This document shows, in pieces, positions 42,701 to 51,700 of a stretch of 64,000 nt of DNA. The notes beneath the pieces were generated by a model. The model was given only the letters and a program-made list of their open reading frames with translations. It ran no database searches and was not told where the DNA came from. The stretch's first letter is position 1; each line of letters opens with the position of its first letter. Source of the DNA: an uncultured Dehalococcoidia bacterium (GTDB lineage Bacteria; Chloroflexota; Dehalococcoidia; Lucifugimonadales; CATOSD01); contig CATOSD010000001.1 of assembly GCA_951812395.1 (NCBI GenBank), positions 124,001 through 188,000 of the forward strand. Direction: 5' to 3'. A program made the translations under genes and the position numbers.

Positions 42701-43981
42701 ATGGACATACCATCGACGACCGTAATCAGGGCAGGAACGCTGATCGACGGCACGGGCGCAGCGCCGCTGGAGCGAGCCGTCGTCGTGATCGAGGACGGCA
42801 CGATCGCGGCGGTGGGCCAAAAGGGCAAGGCGCCGCTTCCCGACAGGCCGGGCGTGCGCGAGCTCGACTACCCGGAGGGGTATCTGCTTCCCGGGCTGAT
42901 CGACGCCCACACTCACCTGATGTTCGGCACGGTGGGCAACCACGGGTATCACGACGGCCCCTACGAGACGGTGATCGAGCGCGATACCGACGAGATCATG
43001 CTGCTGCGGGCCGCGCACAACACGCACATCCACCTTAGCGCGGGCGTGACCACGCTGCGCGACTGCGGCGCGCGCAACCGCGTCACGTTCGACCTGCGGG
43101 AGGGCGCGCGGCAGGGGCTGGTCACCGCGCCACGGCTGCTGCTGTCGGGCCGCCCCGTGACGATCACCGGCGGCCACTTCTTCTGGTGCAACGGCGAGGC
43201 GGACGGCGAGGACGGCGTGCGGGAGGCGGTGCGCCAGCTTGTCAAAGAGGGGTCGGACTTCATAAAGATCATGGCGTCGGGCGGCGGCACCGCCATCACC
43301 GACAACCGCAAGCACTCCTACGGCGTCGGCGAGTTGCGCGCGATCGTGGAGGAGGCGCACGTGCACGGCAGGCTCACCACGGCCCACTGCCTTGCGACAC
43401 AGAGCATGGTGAACGCCCTCGACGCGGGCGTGGACATGATGGAGCACGGCGGGTTCATCGAGCCGGACGGCTCCTACATCTTCCGCCCGGAGGTGGCAGA
43501 GCGTATCGCGCGGCAGGGTATGTACGTCAGCCCGACCGTCCAGACCGGATACCGAGGCAGAGAGGCGCTGCTGGAACAGGCGCGGTCATCCCCGCTGGAC
43601 CCGGTGGAGCGGCTGCGTCTGGACGCGCTGGAGGCGAAGTGCGAGAGCCAGGTGGAGTTTCTGGGCAGGCTGTGGAGCGAGTGGGACGTCAAAATCATTG
43701 CGGGCACCGACGCCATCCAGACGTTCGGCGACTACTGCCTGGGGCTGGAGCTGCAGAGCCAGGCCGGCATGAGCAACATGGAGGTCGTAAAGTCGGCGAC
43801 GGGAGGGGCCGCCAGAGCTATCGGGATGGACGACCTGGTTGGTACGGTAGAGGCCGGGAAGGCAGCGGACCTGATAGTGGTGGAGCGGGACCCGTTGGAA
43901 GACATCGCGGCTCTGCGTACAATGTCCATGGTGATGCGAGACGGCAGAGTGATAGTCCCATACCGTTCAATGGAGGAGTGA
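42701..43981 (+). CDS. Amidohydrolase (imidazolonepropionase-like)
   Basis: A 426-residue metal-dependent hydrolase. The first metal ligands are LIDAHTHLMFG (HxH), then TTAHCLATQSMV (His), DMMEHGGFIEP (His) and KIIAGTDAIQTFG (Asp). The N-terminal and C-terminal beta-sandwich parts (VIRAGTLIDG; EAGKAADLIVVERDPLEDIA) frame the barrel. ATG 42701 is preceded by GAGGGGGC. The DUF1801 gene follows 5 bases later, so they share a transcript. Substrate is unknown, possibly a cyclic amide or dipeptide. Confidence 0.9.
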   Translation: MDIPSTTVIRAGTLIDGTGAAPLERAVVVIEDGTIAAVGQKGKAPLPDRPGVRELDYPEGYLLPGLIDAHTHLMFGTVGNHGYHDGPYETVIERDTDEIMLLRAAHNTHIHLSAGVTTLRDCGARNRVTFDLREGARQGLVTAPRLLLSGRPVTITGGHFFWCNGEADGEDGVREAVRQLVKEGSDFIKIMASGGGTAITDNRKHSYGVGELRAIVEEAHVHGRLTTAHCLATQSMVNALDAGVDMMEHGGFIEPDGSYIFRPEVAERIARQGMYVSPTVQTGYRGREALLEQARSSPLDPVERLRLDALEAKCESQVEFLGRLWSEWDVKIIAGTDAIQTFGDYCLGLELQSQAGMSNMEVVKSATGGAARAIGMDDLVGTVEAGKAADLIVVERDPLEDIAALRTMSMVMRDGRVIVPYRSMEE

Positions 43982-43986
43982 GATCG

Positions 43987-44466
43987 ATGGCACGCAAGGC
44001 GCCCAGGAGATCGATGAAGGCCGGTAGGGATTACGGCGCCATAGCGGCTGACGGGAAGACAGTGCTTCTCTCAGGCGGCAATCCGCAGATCGCGAAGGCG
44101 GACGGAGACGCGCCGGTGCAAGCGTACATCGCGGCCATGCCGGGCTGGAAGAGCGACTTGGGCCGCCGCCTGGATGACCTGATCGTGAGCAACGCGCCCG
44201 GCGTGCGCAAGGCCGTGCGTTGGAACTCGCCCTTTTACGGCATCGAGGGCCAGGGCTGGTTCGCAAGCTACCACGTCTTCACGCGCTACGTGAAGGTGAC
44301 GTTCCTCAACGGCTCGGAGCTGATCCCGGAGCCGCCGGGCTCGGGCAAGGACCCGGACGCGCGCTGGGTCGACATCTACGAGGACGGGCTTGACGAGGAG
44401 CAGTTTGCCGAGTGGGTACGCCAGTCGGCCGCGCTGCCCGGTTGGAAGGGGTTCGACACGCTGTGA
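43987..44466 (+). CDS. DUF1801 domain protein
   Basis: A 159-residue protein. After a basic start (MARKAPRRSMK) comes a DUF1801 domain: PVQAYIAAMPGWKSDLGRRL, VRKAVRWNSPFYGIEGQGWF, FTRYVKVTFLNGSELIPEPP. The family is small, soluble and of unknown function, often in stress contexts. The ATG follows GGAGGAG, which overlaps the amidohydrolase stop region. A GC-rich terminator lies 38 bases after the stop. Confidence 0.85.
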   Translation: MARKAPRRSMKAGRDYGAIAADGKTVLLSGGNPQIAKADGDAPVQAYIAAMPGWKSDLGRRLDDLIVSNAPGVRKAVRWNSPFYGIEGQGWFASYHVFTRYVKVTFLNGSELIPEPPGSGKDPDARWVDIYEDGLDEEQFAEWVRQSAALPGWKGFDTL

Positions 44467-44503
44467 AGGTCGATTAGCGAACCGCGAAGCCACGCGCAGC
44501 AAG

Positions 44504-44534
44504 AGGCCGCGCCCGCTGAACGCAGGCGCGGCCT
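44504..44534 (+). terminator. GC-rich hairpin, probable terminator of the amidohydrolase operon
   Basis: Perfect arms AGGCCGCGCC (44504-44513) and GGCGCGGCCT (44525-44534) around an 11-base loop. The following GTGTCGTCTTC is only weakly T-rich, so termination may be partial. Confidence 0.55.
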
Positions 44535-44639
44535 GTGTCGTCTTCGAGCGGGGACAGCGGCGCTAATGTTTCTACCCTCGCGGAGCCGGTGTCTAGGCCC
44601 CGGGCTAACAGTTTGGAGCATTTCGGAGGGGCCGTGGCC

Positions 44640-45152
44640 ATGTTTCCAATGCCGTCTTCAAACATGATCATGTCGTCGAACCGGGAAATCACCTTCATGT
44701 ACCGCGTCGGCGCCATTGCCGTGCACAGCGGTCGCCTTCTTGTCGAACAGGACGCCGCGAACGGATTCTGCTTCGTCCCCGGCGGGCGCGTTGAGTACGG
44801 CGAGAACGCTTTAGCGGCGTTGGCGAGGGAGATGCGTGAAGAGTTTGGCGAGGAGGCGGAGATCGGGCGCCTCGTTGTGGTTGCGGACAACCTGTTCGAG
44901 CTGGACGGCAATCGGTTTCAGGAGCTTGGCTTGTACTTCCTGGTCGAGTTCGCTCCCGGCTCAGAGATTCCCGGGCGTGAAGGCGAATTCGAAGGAACTG
45001 AGCCTGGCATCGTGTTTCAGTGGATAGACCTGGACGGGCTGGAAGAGGCCAACCTTCTGCCAGCCCTCCTCCGCGGGCGAGTTCGTGAGATTCCCCAAGT
45101 GCCAGAGTACGTATCACATCCTCCGTCCCTGCATTGCCAAGGGTCGCCGTAG
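44640..45152 (+). CDS. Nudix hydrolase
   Basis: A 170-residue nucleotide-diphosphate-type hydrolase. The Nudix box is present: G49 R V E Y G E55, then R63 E M R E67 E68 F G, giving GX5EX7REUXEEXG. Preceding VHSGRLLVEQDAANGFCFVP is the usual strand entry. The start is uncertain among several in-frame ATGs; 44640 has AGGGGCC upstream. Substrate class (ADP-ribose, NTP or capped RNA) is not evident. Confidence 0.85.
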   Translation: MFPMPSSNMIMSSNREITFMYRVGAIAVHSGRLLVEQDAANGFCFVPGGRVEYGENALAALAREMREEFGEEAEIGRLVVVADNLFELDGNRFQELGLYFLVEFAPGSEIPGREGEFEGTEPGIVFQWIDLDGLEEANLLPALLRGRVREIPQVPEYVSHPPSLHCQGSP

Positions 45153-45322
45153 CCCAGCGAGTAGAAGCTCGCAACGCAAGGACGAATCGCAGGAACTCGG
45201 TCAAGCCCAGACCATCAACGCGCTGCCGCTTGTCCGTTGCGTCATCGCGGAGCGCCAACTATATTTGATGATGCGCGATTGGGCCGGTGGGCCAGAGTCA
45301 ACACGCGAACTGGGAGAACGCG

Positions 45323-46705
45323 ATGACACGAGGCATGATAGATCTGGAGTCTTTGCGGTCGGCAGTCCGCGACGGCTCCATAGACACGGTGATCCTGGCA
45401 TTCCCGGACCACTACGGCCGGCTGGTGGGCAAGCGGCTGGACGCCTCGTTCTTCCTCTCGGACGTGGAGGAGGGCACGCACGTTTGCGACTATTTGCTGA
45501 CGGTGGACATCGAAATGGAGCCGGTGGAGGGTTACGACTTCTCGAACTGGGAGCGCGGTTACGGTGACTTGCGGCTGGCGCCGGACCTGGCGACGATCCG
45601 GAGGCTGACGTGGCAGGACAGGACCGCGCTGGTTATCTGCGACGCCGAGATGGAGCCGGGCGGCGGGCCGGTGGCAGTCGCGCCGCGCTCGATCCTACGC
45701 CGGCAGATGGAGCGGCTGGCCGGCCGGGGGTTCGTGGCGAAGGCCGGATCGGAACTGGAGTACTACCAGTTCCGGACGTCCTACGAGGACGCCGCCCGGA
45801 GCGGATTCCGGGGGTTGCGCGAGGCGGGCTGGTACCTCGAGGACTACCAGCTACTTCAGGGGACGCGGAACGAGGACATGAACGGCGCGTTTCGGCGCCA
45901 TCTCGCGGCGTCCGGGGTGCCGGTGGAATCTACGAAGGGAGAGTTCGGACGAGGACAGCACGAGCTGAACATCCGCTACGCGCCGGTGCTGGAGATGGCG
46001 GACCGCCACCTGGTGCTAAAGCAGGCGGTGAAGGAGATTTCGGACCGCATGGGGTGCAGCGTCACCTTCATGGCGAAGCCGGACGCCGAACAGGCCGGCT
46101 CCAGCTCCCATCTGCACCTGAGCCTGTGGACCGACAGGGACGGAGAGCAGTCGAACGCCTTCCCCGGAGACGACGACCTCTCCGGCATCGCCTGTTCGGA
46201 CGAGTTTCGCTGGTTCCTAGGCGGCTGGATGCGGTACGCAGCGGAGCTGATGGTGTGCTACGCGCCGACCGTGAATTCGTACAAGCGCTTCATGGCCAGG
46301 AGCTGGGCTCCGACGGCGCTGGCGTGGGCGCCCGATAACCGCACAGCGGGGTTCCGGGTCGTGGGCAGGGGGTCGAGCCTGCGGATCGAGTGCAGGGTCC
46401 CGGGCGCGGACGTGAACCCGTATCTCGCCTACTCCGCGGCCATCGCGTCGGGGCTGGTTGGCATCGAGGAGCGCATCGAGCCGCCGCCCGCGTACATTGG
46501 CGACGTGTACTCCGCGCCCGCCGAGACGGCGTTGCCCCGCAGCCTGGAGGCCGCAGTCGAGACGTTCAGCCGCAGCGAGCTGGCGCGCTCGGCGTTCGGC
46601 GCGGACGTGGTGGCGCACTACGCCCACTTCTTCGCCAGCGAGGCGGAGGCGTACCGGCGCGCCGTGACGGACTGGGAGCGCGCGCGGTACTTCGAGCGCA
46701 TATAG
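45323..46705 (+). CDS. Glutamine synthetase-family ligase (PuuA/GlnA-like)
   Basis: A 460-residue member of the glutamine synthetase catalytic family. The catalytic domain has KAGSELEYYQF, EFGRGQHELNIRYAPVLEMA, VTFMAKPDAEQAGSSSHLHL (Mg/His site) and NSYKRFMARSWAPTALAWA, then RIECRVPGADVNPYLAYSA. It resembles gamma-glutamyl-amine ligases more than housekeeping GlnA, since the GlnA adenylylation and nucleotide loops are changed. RBS GGGAGAA. Upstream of VOC and amidase genes, so likely amine or amide catabolism. Confidence 0.87.
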   Translation: MTRGMIDLESLRSAVRDGSIDTVILAFPDHYGRLVGKRLDASFFLSDVEEGTHVCDYLLTVDIEMEPVEGYDFSNWERGYGDLRLAPDLATIRRLTWQDRTALVICDAEMEPGGGPVAVAPRSILRRQMERLAGRGFVAKAGSELEYYQFRTSYEDAARSGFRGLREAGWYLEDYQLLQGTRNEDMNGAFRRHLAASGVPVESTKGEFGRGQHELNIRYAPVLEMADRHLVLKQAVKEISDRMGCSVTFMAKPDAEQAGSSSHLHLSLWTDRDGEQSNAFPGDDDLSGIACSDEFRWFLGGWMRYAAELMVCYAPTVNSYKRFMARSWAPTALAWAPDNRTAGFRVVGRGSSLRIECRVPGADVNPYLAYSAAIASGLVGIEERIEPPPAYIGDVYSAPAETALPRSLEAAVETFSRSELARSAFGADVVAHYAHFFASEAEAYRRAVTDWERARYFERI

Positions 46706-46782
46706 CGCGGCTACACCGGGCCAGGCCATCCACGCTGCCGGCCGGTACTTTGCGCCCAAACGTATCTGAGAAAGGACTATCC

Positions 46783-47187
46783 ATGGAACCACGCATCAGC
46801 ATCATCACCCTGGGGGTGACCGACCTGCCCCGCTCGATCGAGTTTTACCGGGACGGGCTGGGGCTGCCCCTGCAGGACGGTGAGGACACCGAGTCGATCG
46901 CATTCTTCGAGCTGAAGGGCACCTGGCTGGCGCTGTACCCCCGCGACGCGCTGGCCGACGACGCCCAAGTGCCGACGGAGGGCAGCGGCTTTTCGGGCGT
47001 GACCCTGGCGCATAACTGCCGCACGCGGGAGGAGGTGGACGCCGTTCTGGACGAGGCGGTGACCGCGGGCGCCACGCTGGTCAAGGCCGCGGAGGACGTG
47101 TTCTGGGGCGGCTACTCCGGCTACTTCGCCGACCCGGAGGGCCACCTGTGGGAGGTGGCCTGGAATCCCTACTTCCATATCGAGTGA
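46783..47187 (+). CDS. VOC-family (glyoxalase/dioxygenase-fold) protein
   Basis: A 134-residue protein with two vicinal-oxygen-chelate modules. Signatures are ITLGVTDLPRSIEFYRDGLG, FELKGTWLALYPRDAL, EEVDAVLDEAVTAGATLVKA and FADPEGHLWEVAWNPYF (metal Glu in LWEV). Similar proteins bind or transform small organic molecules, or confer resistance. GAGAAAGGA precedes the ATG. It lies between the glutamine synthetase-like gene and an amidase gene in one direction, gaps 77 and 17 bases. Confidence 0.9.
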   Translation: MEPRISIITLGVTDLPRSIEFYRDGLGLPLQDGEDTESIAFFELKGTWLALYPRDALADDAQVPTEGSGFSGVTLAHNCRTREEVDAVLDEAVTAGATLVKAAEDVFWGGYSGYFADPEGHLWEVAWNPYFHIE

Positions 47188-47204
47188 GCTAACGGAGGTA
47201 CGAC

Positions 47205-48611
47205 ATGAGCGAGGATATCTGTTTCGCGCCCGCAACGGAACTGGCGGCGAGCATACGCCGAAAGAGTCTCTCTCCGGTGGAGATCGTCCAGGCCCATCTC
47301 GAACGCATTGAGCGGCTCAATCCGGCGCTCAACGCCATCGTGTTCCCCGCGGCAGACCCGCTGGCCCAGGCGAGGGAGGCCGAAGCCGTCGTCATGCGCG
47401 GCGACGAGCTGGGGCCGCTCCACGGCGTGCCATACACGCTGAAGGACTGCATCGAGACGGCGGGTCTGCCCATGTCGCTGGGTTCGCGGCTGTACGCGGG
47501 CTATGTTTCCGAACGGGACGCCGAGGTGTACACGCGGCTGAAGGCGGCGGGCGGGATTCTGCTTGGCAAGACAAACATGCCCGAATTCGCGCTGTGGTGG
47601 GAGACCGACAACGACGTGTTCGGCCCTACCCGCAACCCGTGGAATCCCGAGCGAACGGCGGGCGGCTCCAGCGGCGGCGAGGCTGCGGCCATAGCCGCCG
47701 GGCTGTCGCCACTTGGACTGGGCACCGACCTGGGAGGCTCCATCCGCGCGCCGGCGAGCCTGTGCGGGATCGTGGGAATCAAGCCGACGCTGGGGCGCGT
47801 CCCCTACACCGGGATACAGCCGCAGGTGCTGCACCGGGCCATCCACGTTGGACCCATGGCAAGGACCGTCGGCGACATCGGCCTCGCAATGTCCATCCTT
47901 GCCGGGCCAGACGACGTGGACCTGTACGCGCCGCCGGCGCCGGTGCCGGACTATGCGCCGCTGGTCGCGGACCTGAGCGGCCTGAGAGTGGGGTGGAGTC
48001 CCTCCGCGGGCGTTCCGGTACAGCCGGAGGTGCAGCGCTCGGTGGCCGAGGCGGCGGCGGCGCTGGGCGAATTGGGAATGCGGACCGAGCAGGTGGAGAT
48101 TCCCGCGCTGGCGGAAAGGGACGCCGGGGCCGTCTCCCGCGTCATCTACAGTATGGAGGCTCGCCGCCACCTGGGGCCGATCATAGCTGGCCGGGAGTCG
48201 GAGCTGACGCCGATCATCCGCTCGCGCTTTGTGGATGGCGACACGTTCACGCTGGACGAGTACCTGGACGCCAACCAGCAGTGGGAGGAGCTGCGCCAGG
48301 CCGTGAAGGACTACTTCAACCGATATGACCTGTTCTTGTGTCCGACGGTTCCCATGACGGCCTTCCCCCACGGCCTGGACGAGTTCCACATCGAGGGAGA
48401 GGTTCTCGTCGGCAGGCACACCCTCCGCCTCACGCTGCCCTGGGACCTGACCGGCTCCCCGGCCATATCGGCGCCCTTCGGCTGGAGCGCCGACGGCTTG
48501 CCCATAGGCGTGCAGCTAGTGGGCAGACACTTCGACGAGCTGACGCTGCTGCAAGCCGCCCGCGCGCTGGAGGCCGCCGGCCCGGCGGCGAGGCGGCCGG
48601 TGGTGGGGTGA
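47205..48611 (+). CDS. Amidase (amidase signature family), second copy
   Basis: A 468-residue amidase. The triad is Lys80 (GVPYTLKDCIETAG), Ser155 (TAGGSSGGEAAAI) and Ser179 (GTDLGGSIRAPAS), the same numbering as the amidase at 2810. GIKPTLGRVPYTG follows. ATG 47205 is preceded by AACGGAGGTACGAC. It closes a same-strand run with the glutamine-synthetase-like and VOC genes. Convergent with the giant repeat gene, 90 bases apart. Amide specificity unknown. Confidence 0.93.
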   Translation: MSEDICFAPATELAASIRRKSLSPVEIVQAHLERIERLNPALNAIVFPAADPLAQAREAEAVVMRGDELGPLHGVPYTLKDCIETAGLPMSLGSRLYAGYVSERDAEVYTRLKAAGGILLGKTNMPEFALWWETDNDVFGPTRNPWNPERTAGGSSGGEAAAIAAGLSPLGLGTDLGGSIRAPASLCGIVGIKPTLGRVPYTGIQPQVLHRAIHVGPMARTVGDIGLAMSILAGPDDVDLYAPPAPVPDYAPLVADLSGLRVGWSPSAGVPVQPEVQRSVAEAAAALGELGMRTEQVEIPALAERDAGAVSRVIYSMEARRHLGPIIAGRESELTPIIRSRFVDGDTFTLDEYLDANQQWEELRQAVKDYFNRYDLFLCPTVPMTAFPHGLDEFHIEGEVLVGRHTLRLTLPWDLTGSPAISAPFGWSADGLPIGVQLVGRHFDELTLLQAARALEAAGPAARRPVVG

Positions 48612-48701
48612 GGGGAGGTCACACAGTGCATATCAAGGCTCGATACCCTCACCTGAACGGCCAAGAGTATCTGTTTGTTCATCGAAAGCAGCCGTGGGCA
48701 A

Positions 48702-51700
48702 CTACGGCAGCATTGAGGCTAACCGGCGCAGGGCCCGTTCGATCGATTTTCGGATTTTTTCAAACGATGGTTGGATTTTTTGGAGATATTCCCGCCACCG
48801 GTAAATGCTCCAGCGGTCGTCGGTCCAGGCTTCTTCTTCTTGGAGTTCGACGTGACCGGGCAGACCCTCGAAGGTAAAGCTTCTCCTGATATCGGGGTGG
48901 AAGTAGAGGCGGTCCGCGGCAAGGACGCTCATAGCTGGATATAGAGGCTGGAAGCCGTACGTGGGAAGATACGCATTCGCCTGGGCGACGGATATCTGTC
49001 GCGTTTCATGCCACTGGTTCAGGATGCGCTGGAAGTCGGCTGCCGACAGGTAGCCTCTGGTAACTTCGGCCATCTGGAACGCAAGCTCACGGTACGGCTC
49101 GCCTTCACGGCGAAGCCTGTACTGTCGGGACGTCTGAACAGCCCGGTACATTCCGAAGCCCAAACCGAGTATCACAAAGGGAACGCTCCTCAGCAGCCAC
49201 GTGGGGAACCAGTCCAGCGGCGCCCAGTCCTCGGCATCGTGCCAGCCGTCGCCGTCGGTGTCCGAATTGGTCGGATCGGTGCTCACGGTGTAGGAGATGC
49301 CCAGCAGGGACCGTTGGAAGCCCGCGCTCTCCTCGCCGTCCGTCTTTCCGTCGCCGTCGCTGTCCGCGTTGGCGGGGTCGGTACCCAGCTCCCGCTCGTC
49401 GCCGTCGCCGATCGTGTCGCCGTCGCTGTCCAGGACCGCCGGGTTGCTCGCGCCCTCAGCCTCCTTTGCGTCGGGGATGCCGTCGCCGTCGGAATCGGGG
49501 ACGGTGGGGTTGGTAGGCCAGCGACTGCCGTTGTACTCTGTGCCGGTTACCTCCTGGTAGTCGGTAAGTCCGTCGCCGTCGGTGTCCGGCAGGTTGGGAT
49601 CGGTGATCGCGACAAATTCGATGCCTTCAATGGTGATCACGAAGCCCCCGATCTCGGCTGCGTCGGAGAGGTTGTCATCATCCGAATCCGCCACAAGGGG
49701 GTTGGTGACGTAGATAACCATGGTGTCGTTTATCGAGACTCTGGAGCCCACCACTTCGATGCGATCCGGCAGGGTGTCTCCGTCGGTGTCGGGGTCGAGC
49801 GGGTCCGTCGCGAGCCACCTCTCGCGCAGGTCGGTGAGTCCGTCGCCGTCGGTGTCGGAGCGACCCGGATGTGTTGGAAGCCGGGACTGCGGGTCCGAGG
49901 GATCGGTGCGATTTATCTCGTCGCCGTCGCTGATCGTGTCGCCGTCGGTATCCGGCAGGCAGGGGTCGGAGGCCACCGGGCCAAGCCGGCCGCCGTCCAG
50001 CCTTCCGAGATGTTCCGGCCCGTCCGCCAGGCCGTCGGAGTCCGTATCCGCTTCGGTGGGGCTGGTGCACAGGCCGATTTCCACCTGGTCGCCGAGGCCG
50101 TCGTCGTCGGTGTCGGCCCGAGTGCAGTTGGTGAGATTCTGGTGCTCAAGCGGGTCGGTCAGGCCGTCCCCGTCTGTGTCCTCCAACTGCGGGTTGCATC
50201 CGTGGCTGAATTCGAGGTCGTCTCTCAGCCCGTCCTCGTCGGTGTCAGCGCGGGTGGGGTCGCTCTGCACTACCAGTTCTTCTCCCAGCAGCTCCAGCGT
50301 GACGCCTCCTCGCTCCTGGCTGTCCATGAGGAAGTCGTCGTCGGTGTCGCTGTCGTTGGGGTCGGAGTAGACGAGAACCTGCAGACCACCGATGGACAGG
50401 ATGTAGCCCTCGACTTCGACAAGATCGGAGAGCCCATCGCCGTCGGAGTCGACGGTCGTTGGGCTTGTCTGGTGGGCGCGCAGTTCGACGCCGTCGTTAA
50501 GCCCGTCGCCGTCGGTGTCGGCCCGCTCCGGGTCCGTATGCGGCTCGGCGACCTCCTCGCCGTCGAACAGACCATCGCCGTCGGTGTCTTCCAACAGCGG
50601 GTCCGGGAAAACCTTGACTTCCAGGCCCATAGGCGAGATGGAGAATCCTCTCACTTCCTGGCCGTCGGCGAGTCCGTCACCGTCGGTGTCGTGGATCTTG
50701 GGACTCGTGGAGTGTGTGTTGACCTCTTCGCCGTCGGAGAGGCCGTCGCCGTCGGTGTCAGCGACGTTCGGGTCGGTGGCGTGAGTACGCACCTCGGCCC
50801 CGTCGTTGAGGCCGTCGCCGTCGCTATCCAGGTTAAGGGGGTCGGTGAAATGCTGTAGCACCTCGGCGCTGTCCGTCAGGCCATCGCCGTCGGTGTCGGA
50901 CAGCAGCGGATTGGTATTGTGAGTGTTCACCTCGTCACCGTCGCCGAGGCCGTCGCCGTCCGTGTCCCTGTTGCGCGGTTGGGTGCGGTGGATGTCTATC
51001 TCGTCCTGGTCGAGAAGGCCGTCACCGTCGCTGTCACCTGAGGAAGGGTCGGTCCCTCTCCTGACTTCGATGGCGTCATCCAGCCCGTCGCCATCGGTAT
51101 CTTTCTTCGTGGGATCTGTGAGATGCGTGTTGACCTCGTCGCCGTCGCTGAGCGTGTCACCGTCGGTGTCAGCCAGCAGCGGGTTGATGCTGTGGTCCAC
51201 CTCGTACTTGTCCGAGAGGCCGTCCTCGTCGGTGTCCTTCTTCAGCGGGTCCGTATGGTGCGTGTTGATTTCGTCGTAGTCCGAGAGCGCGTCGCCGTCG
51301 GTGTCGACGGACACGGGATTGGTCTTGTGCGTATTGACTTCGTCGCCGTCGGCAAGGCCGTCGCCGTCCGTGTCGCTGCTGCTCGGGGACGTACCCCCGC
51401 TAATCTCCACGCCATCGGCAAGGCCGTCACTGTCGGTGTCAGTCTTGGTAGGGTCGGAGGAGTGCCGATTGACCTCGTCCCCATCCGAAACACTGTCGCC
51501 GTCGGTGTCCTGGACCTCGGGGTTGCTGTTGTAGGTGTTGACCTCCGCGCCGTCCGAAAGTCCGTCGCCGTCAGTGTCCGAGAGGTTGGGGTTCGTCTTA
51601 TGCCGGTTGATTTCGGCGGGATCGGTCAGGCCGTCGCCGTCTGTGTCGGCCAACACGGGACTTGTCTTGTGCGTGTTGACCTCCGCGCTGTCGGTGAAGC

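Noticed and set aside
49008-50858. A 616-codon plus-strand frame inside the giant repeat gene
   Set aside because: Periodic VAVGV-type antisense of the DxDxDG repeats; the repeat periodicity keeps the opposite frame open.
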